This document shows, in pieces, positions 52,091-60,266 of a stretch of 64,000 bases of DNA (position 1 is the stretch's first letter; each line of letters opens with the position of its first letter). Position numbers and translations under genes: made by a program. The notes under the pieces were generated by a model. That model saw only the letters and a list, made by a program, of their open reading frames with translations. It ran no database searches and was not told the origin of the DNA. The stretch comes from Mycolicibacterium sp. S2-37 (GTDB lineage: Bacteria > Actinomycetota > Actinomycetes > Mycobacteriales > Mycobacteriaceae), in the NCBI RefSeq assembly GCF_017352375.1, contig NZ_JAFEVR010000014.1, forward strand, positions 62,001-126,000, in the 5' to 3' direction.

Positions 52091-54277
52091 GTGACTCTCA
52101 CGGTCGTTTCCGACGCAGCGGGCCGGATGCGGCTGCATGCGCCGTGGTTCCGTAACGACTCGCGGCGTGCCGTTGCCATCGAAGATGCCGTCGAGCAGGT
52201 GGCCGGCGTGCGCGCCGTGCATGCGTACCCGCGCACTGCCTCCGTCGTGGTGTGGTACTCGCCGAAGCGATGCGATCGCTCCGCGGTGCTCGACGCGATC
52301 GAGGGCGCGGCCCACGTGGCCAAGGAACTCGTGCCGGCCCGCCTGCCGCGCTCAGCCGACGTCGCCAACGCCGACGTCCTGCGGATGACGGTCGGCGGAC
52401 TCGTACTGTTGCTGCTCGGAGTCCGGCGCTACGTCTTCGCACGTCCACCACTGCTCGGGCCCACCAGCCGGCTCGTCGCCACCGGCGCCACCATCTTCAC
52501 CGGTTATCCATTCCTTCGGGGGGCCCTGCGCACCCTGCGCGGCGGACGGTCCGCAGGCACCGACGTGCTGGTCAGCGCCGCAACGATCGCCAGCCTCATC
52601 CTGCGGGAGAACGTCGTCGCCCTGACGGTGCTGTGGCTGCTCAACATCGGCGAATACCTGCAGGATCTGACGTTGCGCCGCACCCGCCGGGCCATCGCGA
52701 ACCTGCTGCAGGGCAATCAGGACACCGCCTGGATCAGGTTTGCCGACGGGACCGAGGTCGAAGTGGCCACCGCCGAGCTGCGCGCGGGTGACGAAGTGGT
52801 GATCCACGACCAGGTGGCGCTCCCCGTGGATGGCACCGTGGTCGACGGCGAGGCGATCATCGACCAGTCGGCGATCACGGGTGAGAACCTGCCGGTCGCG
52901 GTCACCGTCGATGCCCGGGTCTTCGCCGGTTCGGTGGTCGTGCGGGGTCGGCTGGTGGTGCGGGCGGATGCCGTGGGGGCCGAGACGACGATCGGCCGGA
53001 TCATCTCCCGGGTCGAAGAGGCCCAGACCCACCGCGCGCCCATTCAGACGGTGGGTGAGAGCTTCTCCCGCCGATTCGTACCGGCGTCGTTCCTGCTGTC
53101 GGCGGCCACCCTGGTGTTCACCGGGGATGTGCGCCGCGCGATGACCATGCTGCTGGTTGCCTGTCCGTGCGCGGTGGGCCTGTCCACTCCGACCGCCATC
53201 AGCGCCGCGATCGGCAACGGCGCCCGGCGCGGCATCCTCATCAAGGGCGGCTCGCATCTCGAAGAGGCCGGCCGCGTGGACGCCGTGGTGTTCGACAAGA
53301 CCGGAACACTCACTGTCGGCAGGCCCGTCGTCACCAATGTCGTTGCCTTCCACAAGGATTGGGAACCCGAGCAGGTGCTCGCCTACGCGGCGAGCTCCGA
53401 GATCCATTCTCGTCATCCGCTGGCCGAGGCGGTGATCCGCTCGACGCAGGAGCGGCACATCGAGATTCCCCCGCACGAGCAGTGCGAGGTCCTGGTCGGG
53501 CTGGGAATGCGAACCTGGGCCGATGGACGGACACTGCTGCTCGGCAGTCCGTCACTGCTGCGGCAGGAGAAGGTTCGGGTGACCAAGAAGGCCACCGAGT
53601 GGGTCGACACGCTGCGCCGCCAGTCCGAGACGCCGCTTCTGCTGGCCGTCGACGGGAAGCTGATCGGTCTGATCAGCCTGCGCGACGAGATCCGGCCGGA
53701 AGCCGCTGCGGTACTGGAGAAGCTGCGTTCCAGCGGTGTCCGCCGCATCGTGATGCTGACCGGTGACCACCCCGAGGCTGCCGCCGCGGTAGCGGAGGAA
53801 TTGGGCATCACCGAGTGGCGGGCGGAGGTTCTGCCTGAGGACAAGCTCGACGTGGTGCGCACATTGCGCGACGAGGGCCACACGGTGGCGATGGTCGGCG
53901 ATGGCGTCAACGACGCGCCTGCGCTGGCTGAGGCCGACATCGGCATCGCCATGGGCTTGGGTGGAACCGATGTCGCGGTCGAGACGGCCGACGTCGCGCT
54001 GGCCAGCGACGACCTGTCCCGCCTGCTCGACGTGCGGGACCTTGGCGGACGTGCGGTCGAGGTGATCCGGCAGAACTACGCGATGTCCATCGCGGTCAAC
54101 GCGCTGGGCCTGTTGATCGGAGCCGGCGGTGCACTGTCACCGGTGCTGGCCGCTGTGCTGCACAACGCGTCGTCGGTGGCGGTGGTGGTCAACAGTTCAC
54201 GGCTGATCCGCTATGAGCTGACCGCTGAGCCGTCCGATCGGCTCGGCTCAGGCGAGGGCGGCCCGAGCGCTGCGTAG
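52091..54277 (+). CDS. ctpC: Metal-transporting P1B-type ATPase (CtpC-like)
   Basis: A 728-residue P-type ATPase. A degenerate N-terminal metal-binding-like domain lacks CxxC. Transport motif CPC at 358-360 (ACPCAVG), phosphorylation DKTGT at 402-406, HP dipeptide in SRHPLAEA, and GDGVND. With PacL, the role is most likely zinc efflux as for M. tuberculosis CtpC; manganese has also been proposed. GTG 52091. It overlaps the convergent MFS gene by 30 nt. Confidence 0.88.
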   Translation: MTLTVVSDAAGRMRLHAPWFRNDSRRAVAIEDAVEQVAGVRAVHAYPRTASVVVWYSPKRCDRSAVLDAIEGAAHVAKELVPARLPRSADVANADVLRMTVGGLVLLLLGVRRYVFARPPLLGPTSRLVATGATIFTGYPFLRGALRTLRGGRSAGTDVLVSAATIASLILRENVVALTVLWLLNIGEYLQDLTLRRTRRAIANLLQGNQDTAWIRFADGTEVEVATAELRAGDEVVIHDQVALPVDGTVVDGEAIIDQSAITGENLPVAVTVDARVFAGSVVVRGRLVVRADAVGAETTIGRIISRVEEAQTHRAPIQTVGESFSRRFVPASFLLSAATLVFTGDVRRAMTMLLVACPCAVGLSTPTAISAAIGNGARRGILIKGGSHLEEAGRVDAVVFDKTGTLTVGRPVVTNVVAFHKDWEPEQVLAYAASSEIHSRHPLAEAVIRSTQERHIEIPPHEQCEVLVGLGMRTWADGRTLLLGSPSLLRQEKVRVTKKATEWVDTLRRQSETPLLLAVDGKLIGLISLRDEIRPEAAAVLEKLRSSGVRRIVMLTGDHPEAAAAVAEELGITEWRAEVLPEDKLDVVRTLRDEGHTVAMVGDGVNDAPALAEADIGIAMGLGGTDVAVETADVALASDDLSRLLDVRDLGGRAVEVIRQNYAMSIAVNALGLLIGAGGALSPVLAAVLHNASSVAVVVNSSRLIRYELTAEPSDRLGSGEGGPSAA

Positions 54278-55447
54278 GCCCGCGGCCCCCGCGCCGAGGC
54301 AGGCTGCGGCCACCGCGCCGGCGAACCACGGGAACACCGCGGCGAGGTCCCACTGCGTTGCCGCCCATCCGGCGACGAGCGTGGGTACCGCCATCGCGGT
54401 GTAGGCCAGCAGGTAGAACGCCGACATCGTCTCGCCGCGTTTGTCGGAGGGCACCACATCGGACAGGTGGCGCAGCGAGCCGCCGAAGCCGAGCCCGAAC
54501 GTGGCGCCCAGCAGTGCGGCGGCCACGAACACGAGCTGCCACTGGTGGGTCAGCAGGACCGGGATGGTCAGCAGGAGCGAGACGGCCATGCCGATGTCGC
54601 CGATGACTGCGGACCACCGCGCCGGCATCCGCGTCGCGAAGAGCTGCGCGAGGGCCGCCGCGAAGGCGGTGGTGCCGACCACGGCGCCGCCGAAGACGAG
54701 GTTGTCGATGTGGGTCTGTTTCGCCGCCAATGAGGGATACAGCGACAGCAGCACGCCCAGTACCGACCAGGACGCCATGGCGCCCAGCGCGGAGAACCAG
54801 AAGTCCGCGCGGATCTCCTGTGGCACAGCCGGCCTCGCAATGCGGATCGGGCCGGGGGTGCGGGCGGTGTGCGTTTCGCGCAGTGCCAGCACGCCGACAC
54901 CGACGATCAGGCAAATGACGGCCACGACGGCGTAGGGCGTGCGCAGCGGGTGCGGTGCGTACTGCGCCAGCAGGGCTGAACCCATGATGGCCACGGTCAT
55001 ACCGATGTTGAAGCTCACGCCGCTGAGCTGACCTGACCGCAGCCCGTGGTGTGGGCGCAGGTCGAGCAGGGCCGCGGCTCCGGCCACGACGATGGACCCG
55101 ACGGCGGCGCCGTGCAGGGTGCGGGCGAGAAGCAGCAGCGCCATGCTGTCGGCGACGAGGAACACCCCGAGGCCGATCAACAGGGTGGCCAGTGCGCCGA
55201 GGAGGACGGGCTTGCGGCCCACCACGTCGGAGATCCGGCCGGACACCAGCACGGCGACGAGTGCAGCCAGGGCGTACACCGCGAACACGATGGTCGTCGC
55301 GAGTGGGGAGAGGTGCCAGTTGTCTTCGTAGATGCCGTACAGCGGGGCGGGCAGGCCGGAGACGCCGAGCGCAACCCCGCTCAGCACGAGCAGCAGGGGG
55401 TAGGCCCAGCGCTGCGTCTCGCCGGTCGCCGAGCGGTTGACTGTCAC
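54248..55447 (-). CDS. MFS efflux transporter
   Basis: A 399-residue twelve-helix transporter with the MFS motif SGRISDVVGRKPVLL between helices 2 and 3. Drug or sugar efflux type; cargo unknown. GTG 55447 is chosen because AGGGAG lies 7 nt upstream; longer frames extend into the divergent regulator. Probably controlled by the divergent winged-helix protein through the palindrome at 55486-55499. Confidence 0.88.
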   Translation of the reverse strand: MTVNRSATGETQRWAYPLLLVLSGVALGVSGLPAPLYGIYEDNWHLSPLATTIVFAVYALAALVAVLVSGRISDVVGRKPVLLGALATLLIGLGVFLVADSMALLLLARTLHGAAVGSIVVAGAAALLDLRPHHGLRSGQLSGVSFNIGMTVAIMGSALLAQYAPHPLRTPYAVVAVICLIVGVGVLALRETHTARTPGPIRIARPAVPQEIRADFWFSALGAMASWSVLGVLLSLYPSLAAKQTHIDNLVFGGAVVGTTAFAAALAQLFATRMPARWSAVIGDIGMAVSLLLTIPVLLTHQWQLVFVAAALLGATFGLGFGGSLRHLSDVVPSDKRGETMSAFYLLAYTAMAVPTLVAGWAATQWDLAAVFPWFAGAVAAACLGAGAAGLRSARAALA

Positions 55448-55485
55448 CACGACGCTCCCTAGGTTTGACGGGCATCGAACCCGAT

Positions 55486-55499
55486 CGAGCGTACGCTCG
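55486..55499. promoter_or_regulatory. 14-bp palindrome between MFS and regulator
   Basis: CGAGCGT-ACGCTCG, a perfect palindrome 39 nt before the MFS start and 43 nt before the regulator start. Probable operator. Confidence 0.65.
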
Positions 55500-55541
55500 G
55501 TTAGACGAAGATCAAACCCGCGTGGTGAAGGACACTTTCTA

Positions 55542-55880
55542 GTGGAGAAGACGCTGACCGAAACCGCCATCGAACCCGCCGTCTGTCCGGTCGGGTCGGT
55601 GCAGCAGGTGCTCGGCGCCCTCCACGACCCGGTGCGTCTGGAGATCGTGCGGCGGCTGTTCAACGCTGGAACCCCGATGCAGTGTGGTGCGCTCTACGAC
55701 GGGATCAACAAGTCGACGGCAACGCATCACTTCCGGATCCTGCGTGAGGCAGGTGTGACCGAGCGGCTGGTCATCGACGGTATGACGTGTCAGAGGCTGC
55801 GCCGCGCGGCGGTCGACGACGCCTTCCCCGGTCTGCTCGACAGCGTCGTGACCGGGGCCAACAGGTCCTCCGACCACTAG
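55542..55880 (+). CDS. ArsR-like winged-helix regulator
   Basis: A 112-residue DNA-binding protein. The recognition helix is in KSTATHHFRILREAGVTE, after LGALHDPVRLEIVRRLFNAG. Four Cys/His near the N-terminus and loops (CPVG, MQCG, MTCQ) could bind a ligand. GTG 55542 with AAGGA upstream. Likely represses the divergent MFS gene. The stop overlaps the pxpA stop. Confidence 0.85.
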   Translation: MEKTLTETAIEPAVCPVGSVQQVLGALHDPVRLEIVRRLFNAGTPMQCGALYDGINKSTATHHFRILREAGVTERLVIDGMTCQRLRRAAVDDAFPGLLDSVVTGANRSSDH

Positions 55881-56641
55881 CTGAACGGCGCGAGCTCCAC
55901 GTTCTGCGCGGTCAGCCGGTTGCGCACCGACTGCGCGATCTGCACGGCGCCGGGCGAATCTCCGTGCACGCAGACGGAATCGACCGAGATCGGGATCGTC
56001 GATCCGTCGACCGCGGTCACCTGCCCGTCGGTGACCATGGCGATGACGCGGTCGGCGATCTGCTCCGCGTCGTGGAGGACCGCACCGGGCTCGCGCCGCG
56101 ACACGAGTTGTCCGTCCGGCCGGTAGGCGCGGTCGGCGAAGGCCTCGGCCACTGTGCGCAGTCCGAGTGCCGTGGCCTCGTTCAGGAACGCCGAGCCCGA
56201 CAGGCCCAGTACCGGCAGGGCCGGGTCGACCGCGTGCACAGCCTGGGCTACCGCGCGTGCCTGTTCCTCGTGCGTGACGATGGTGTTGTACAGCGCCCCA
56301 TGGGGTTTGACGTAGGACACCCTCGACCCGGCGGCGGTGGCGAGCGCGGAGAGTGCGCCGATCTGGTACATGACGTCGGCGGTCAGATCCTCCGAGGTGG
56401 CGTCGATGAAGCGCCGGCCGAAACCGGCCAGGTCGCGATAACTCACCTGCGCACCGATGCGCACACCGCGCTGCGCCGCCGCCTGGCACACGCGGGCCAG
56501 TCCTGCGGGATCCCCGGCATGGAAGCCGCAGGCGACATTGGCGGAGGTGACGATGTCGAGCATGGCGTCGTCGTCACCGAGGACCCAGATTCCGAAACCC
56601 TCACCCAGGTCGGCGTTGAGATCGACCGTCGCCGTCGGCAT
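55877..56641 (-). CDS. pxpA: 5-oxoprolinase subunit PxpA (LamB/YcsF family)
   Basis: A 254-residue LamB/YcsF protein; part of the ATP-dependent 5-oxoproline opening system. Markers are DLNADLGEGFG, NVACGFHAGDP and KPHGALYN. The partner subunits pxpB and pxpC are not in the window. Its ATG lies 41 nt inside the end of the zinc ABC ATPase gene, an unusual overlap for unrelated functions. Confidence 0.9.
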   Translation of the reverse strand: MPTATVDLNADLGEGFGIWVLGDDDAMLDIVTSANVACGFHAGDPAGLARVCQAAAQRGVRIGAQVSYRDLAGFGRRFIDATSEDLTADVMYQIGALSALATAAGSRVSYVKPHGALYNTIVTHEEQARAVAQAVHAVDPALPVLGLSGSAFLNEATALGLRTVAEAFADRAYRPDGQLVSRREPGAVLHDAEQIADRVIAMVTDGQVTAVDGSTIPISVDSVCVHGDSPGAVQIAQSVRNRLTAQNVELAPFS

Positions 56642-57308
56642 GAGGCGAGTGTATTGCCGACGGCACCTCGTCGAGGTCGATCCGATGGTCGGCCGCGCTC
56701 ACCACCGCTTGGTCGTGCGTCGCGGCGACGACGGTGGCCCCGTCGGCCGTCATCCGGCGTAGGTGAGAGATCACCAGATCGGCGGTGGTGGCGTCCAATC
56801 CGGTGGTGGGCTCATCGAGCAGCAGCACCGACGCCTCCTGCGCGAATGTCTGTGCCAGCAGCACGCGCTGGCGCTGGCCGCCGGACAGCTCGCCGAGGGT
56901 GCGGTGTCGCACGTCGTCGAGGCCCAGTTCACCGAGCCAGTGATCCACGACGGCTCGGTCGCCGGCCCTGGGCCGGCGGAGCAGTCCGAGCCGGCGCCAA
57001 CGACCCATCATGACTGCTTCGGCCGCAGTGATCGGAAAGGTGTCTGTCACCTGGCTGCGCTGCACGGCGAGCGCGATGTCTCGCGCGCCGACCCGCACGG
57101 TCCCGCGATGGGGGTGGAGCACACCGGCGAGCAGTCCGAGCAGTGTCGACTTGCCTGATCCGTTCGAGCCGACCAGCACCGTCAGGGCGCGCGGTGTGAT
57201 GGTCGTCGTGAAGCCGTCGAACACCGGATTCCGGTCATAGCCGAAGGTGACGCCGGTCGTCTCGATCGGGTCGGTGTGCACAGGCGCCTTGTTGATAATG
57301 AATGTCAT
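56601..57308 (-). CDS. aztA: Zinc ABC transporter ATP-binding protein (AztA/ZnuC)
   Basis: A 235-residue ABC ATPase: Walker A GSNGSGKST, signature LSGGQRQR, Walker B VLLLDEPT, His switch ATHD. A C-terminal tail with two His follows. Divergent from the permease-chaperone fusion. ATG 57308 lies inside the 15-bp palindrome; GTG 57281 (after AAGGCGCC) would put the palindrome upstream of the gene and is a serious alternative. Confidence 0.88.
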   Translation of the reverse strand: MTFIINKAPVHTDPIETTGVTFGYDRNPVFDGFTTTITPRALTVLVGSNGSGKSTLLGLLAGVLHPHRGTVRVGARDIALAVQRSQVTDTFPITAAEAVMMGRWRRLGLLRRPRAGDRAVVDHWLGELGLDDVRHRTLGELSGGQRQRVLLAQTFAQEASVLLLDEPTTGLDATTADLVISHLRRMTADGATVVAATHDQAVVSAADHRIDLDEVPSAIHSPHADGDGRSQRRPG

Positions 57309-57310
57309 TA
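57296..57310. promoter_or_regulatory. Fur/Zur-like operator of the zinc importer
   Basis: TAATGA-ATG-TCATTA, a perfect inverted repeat, matching the GATAATGAnnnTCATTATC Fur-box form on one side. It lies between, and overlaps, the divergent aztA and aztB starts. Confidence 0.65.
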
Positions 57311-57328
57311 CTGCTAGAAGTGTACGGC

Positions 57329-59323
57329 ATGCACTGGTTGATCGAGCCGTTCGCGGCGGATGTCGTCGCGCGGGCCCTGGTCGCCGGGGTGATCGCGGCC
57401 TGTCTGTGTGCATTGGTCGGGTCGTGGGTGCTGTTGCGGGGCAGCGTCTTCCTGGGTGAGGCGATGACGCACGGCATGCTGCCGGGGGTGGCGCTGGCGG
57501 CACTGCTGGGGGGCAGCCTGATGGCCGGCGGGCTGATGGCCGCCCTGGTGATGGCCGTCGGGGTGGCAGTGATCGGGCGGTCTGCCAAGTTGGCGTCGGA
57601 CACCAGCATCGGGCTGCTCCTGGTGGGCATGCTGGCCCTCGGCGTGATCATCGTTTCGCGCTCGCAGAGCTTCGCCGTCGACCTCACCGCATTCCTGTTC
57701 GGTGACGTGTTCGCCGTTCGCACAAGCGATCTGCTCGTGCTCGCTGCCGCTCTGGTGTCGACGTTCGCGGCGGTGGTGGTCGGGCACCGGGCCTTCGTGG
57801 CCATGACCTTCGACCCGCGCAAGGCTGTCACGCTCGGACTCCGGCCTCAGCTGGCCGCTGCCGCTCTCACCGTGCTGATGGCAGTCGCCATGGTTGCGTC
57901 TTTCCACGTCGTCGGAACGTTGCTGGTGCTGGGTCTGCTCGTGGCGCCGCCCGCATCAGCCTTGGCGTGGGCGCGTTCCATTCCGCGGGTCATGCTGCTC
58001 GCCGCCGTGATCGGTTCGGCGGCGGTGTATCTGGGCCTGATCATCTCCTGGTACGCCGGTACTGCCGGTGGCGCCACCATCGCAGGAGTTGCCGTTCTGC
58101 TGTTCTTCGTCTCGACCGCGATCTCGCTGCTGCGCTCGAGATGGAAACCCGTTCTGGTGGCGGCTGCCTCGGCTTTCCTGGTGGCGGGCTGCGCCGGAAA
58201 CGGCGCGCCGCCCGCACCGTCGTCCGGTCCGCCGGCGGGCGACGGACACGACGAGGTCGTCGTCGAGGGCGCACAGGAACTCGACGGTCCTGCCACCAAA
58301 CTGGTGATCGTCGATCCGGCCAGCGGCGACACCGCGGTATACGACGCCGTCGACGAAGTGGAAACCCGCATCGGCTCCTATGGGTCGGTCGCGGATCTCA
58401 GCGGCGACGGGCGGTTCGCCTACCTGCGTACCGGAGACAGCACGACGATCGTCGACGCGGGCGTGTGGACTTTCGACCACGGCGACCACTACCACTACTT
58501 CGCGACCGAGCCACAGATGGTGGGCACGCTCGACGTGCCGGCCGTCTCGGTGGCCGCCGGCAATTCCGTCGTCGCGGTGGAAACCGACACCCGGGCGGTG
58601 ACGCTGCTCGACCGGGAGAAGTTGGGAGGGAAAGTCGTCGAGCCGCCCGCCGGGCTGTCGGTCGGCGACGATGTCGTGGCGGCCGTTCCCTACGGCAGCC
58701 GGTTGGTGACCGTGGACGACTCGGGTCGTATGCAGGTGATCGGTGGGGGCGGTGCCACGGAGCTTGCCGGTGACTGCCCCGGTCCGTCCTGGGCGTCACC
58801 GACCCGGCGTGCCGTTGTCTTCGGTTGCCAGACCGGCGCCGTGAGGGTGACCGGGGGTGACGGCGACCTCACGGTCACCGCGATTCCGTTCCCGTCGGAT
58901 ATGCCTGCGCAGCGTCCGGAGCAGATGGATCACCGCGACCGCGCCGACGTGTTCGCGGGGGTGTCGCCGGGTGGCGTCTGGGTGCTCGACAGCCGTCAGC
59001 GCACGTGGACCGTCATCCCCGTGCCGTCGGCGGTCGCGGCGAACACGGCGGGCGACGGCACGGTTCTGGTACTCGACCGGGACGGCACGCTCGCCGCGTT
59101 CGAGGTCAACACGCGCGCGGAGCTCGCACGGGTGCCGCTGTTCGCCGGGTCGGTGCCGGCCGATGGTCCGCAGCCGGTGATCGACATCGACTCCGACCGC
59201 GCCTATGTCAACAACGCCGCCGCCCGCGAGATCTACGAGATCGACTATGCCGACGGCCTGCGGATTTCGCGCACACTGCGGACCGAGGTCACGCCGGGCC
59301 TGATGGTGGAGTCCGGCCGATGA
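57329..59323 (+). CDS. Zinc permease AztB fused to an AztD-type beta-propeller metallochaperone
   Basis: A 664-residue fusion. Residues 1 to about 275 are an ABC-3 permease with eight or so helices (VLLRGSVFLGEAMTHGMLPGVAL, VVGTLLVLGLLVAPPASA). At 272-288 a further hydrophobic stretch RWKPVLVAAASAFLVAGC resembles a lipoprotein signal with Cys288. Residues 289-664 are a full-length AztD-like propeller with the zinc-type motif FDHGDHYHYF (His384, His387, His389). No ATG/GTG/TTG gives a proper signal-peptide start for a separate chaperone, so the fusion appears real. ATG 57329 preferred to 57302. aztC overlaps by 4 nt. Confidence 0.8.
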   Translation: MHWLIEPFAADVVARALVAGVIAACLCALVGSWVLLRGSVFLGEAMTHGMLPGVALAALLGGSLMAGGLMAALVMAVGVAVIGRSAKLASDTSIGLLLVGMLALGVIIVSRSQSFAVDLTAFLFGDVFAVRTSDLLVLAAALVSTFAAVVVGHRAFVAMTFDPRKAVTLGLRPQLAAAALTVLMAVAMVASFHVVGTLLVLGLLVAPPASALAWARSIPRVMLLAAVIGSAAVYLGLIISWYAGTAGGATIAGVAVLLFFVSTAISLLRSRWKPVLVAAASAFLVAGCAGNGAPPAPSSGPPAGDGHDEVVVEGAQELDGPATKLVIVDPASGDTAVYDAVDEVETRIGSYGSVADLSGDGRFAYLRTGDSTTIVDAGVWTFDHGDHYHYFATEPQMVGTLDVPAVSVAAGNSVVAVETDTRAVTLLDREKLGGKVVEPPAGLSVGDDVVAAVPYGSRLVTVDDSGRMQVIGGGGATELAGDCPGPSWASPTRRAVVFGCQTGAVRVTGGDGDLTVTAIPFPSDMPAQRPEQMDHRDRADVFAGVSPGGVWVLDSRQRTWTVIPVPSAVAANTAGDGTVLVLDRDGTLAAFEVNTRAELARVPLFAGSVPADGPQPVIDIDSDRAYVNNAAAREIYEIDYADGLRISRTLRTEVTPGLMVESGR

Positions 59324-60228
59324 TCCGATGGTCAGCGGTGTGGCTCGTCACGGTGCTCACCGCGGTGGTCACGGCGTGCAGTGGCGGTGCACAGCCGGGC
59401 GTGGGCGAGATCGTCGTCACCACGAACATCCTCGGCGATGTGGTGCGCAATGTGGTGGGTGAGGCCGCGGATGTGCGGGTGCTGATGAAGCCGAATGCGG
59501 ACCCACACTCCTTCGGCGTCTCGGCCCAGGACGCGGCTGCGATGAACAGAGCCGGACTCATCGTCTACAACGGACTGGGCCTGGAGGAGAACGTCACCCG
59601 TAACGTCGAAGGTGCCGCCGAGCACGGTGTTCCGACGTTGGCGGTGGGCGACCACATCGACCCGATCCGGTACGCCGAAGGCGATAGCGCCGGGATGCCG
59701 GACCCGCACTTCTGGACCGATCCCGGCCGGATGATCGTTGCCGTCGACGCGATCGAGCGGGCCGTCGCCGAGGTCGACGGCGTCGACGCGGGCACGGTGT
59801 CGCGCAACGCCGAGATCTATCGCGCGCAACTGCGCGACCTCGACACGACGATGACGACGGGGTTCGCCGGTATACCGCCGGAGCGGCGCAAACTCGTGAC
59901 CAACCACCACGTCCTCGGTTACCTCGCCCAACGATTCGGGTTCGAGGTGATCGGCGCGATCGTGCCCAGCGGCACCACGCTGGCGGCGCCGAGCCCGTCG
60001 GATCTGCAGTCGCTGGTCGGCGCCATCGACGCCGCTCGGGTACCCGCCGTCTTCATCGACTCGTCACAGCCGGAGAAGCTGGCGCGGGTGCTGGCCGAGC
60101 AGGCCGACATACGGGTTCAGATCGTCCCGCTCTACAGCGAATCCCTCAGTCCGCCCGGCACTCCCGGTGCGACGTACCTCGACATGATGCGCGCCAACAC
60201 CGACGCCATCATCACCGGCCTGCGGTGA
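59320..60228 (+). CDS. aztC: Zinc ABC transporter substrate-binding lipoprotein AztC/ZnuA
   Basis: A 302-residue cluster A-I binding protein with lipobox VVTAC (Cys20). Zinc ligands are His63 (DPHSF), His130 (DPHFW), His196/197 (NHHVLGY) and Asp247 (FIDSSQ). The His-rich flexible loop of ZnuA is absent, as in AztC, where a chaperone loads zinc instead. ATGA overlap with the fusion gene. Confidence 0.92.
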   Translation: MIRWSAVWLVTVLTAVVTACSGGAQPGVGEIVVTTNILGDVVRNVVGEAADVRVLMKPNADPHSFGVSAQDAAAMNRAGLIVYNGLGLEENVTRNVEGAAEHGVPTLAVGDHIDPIRYAEGDSAGMPDPHFWTDPGRMIVAVDAIERAVAEVDGVDAGTVSRNAEIYRAQLRDLDTTMTTGFAGIPPERRKLVTNHHVLGYLAQRFGFEVIGAIVPSGTTLAAPSPSDLQSLVGAIDAARVPAVFIDSSQPEKLARVLAEQADIRVQIVPLYSESLSPPGTPGATYLDMMRANTDAIITGLR

Positions 60229-60266
60229 ACGCGGGCCACAAGTCAAGTGCTCGGAAGGGAGCGAAC

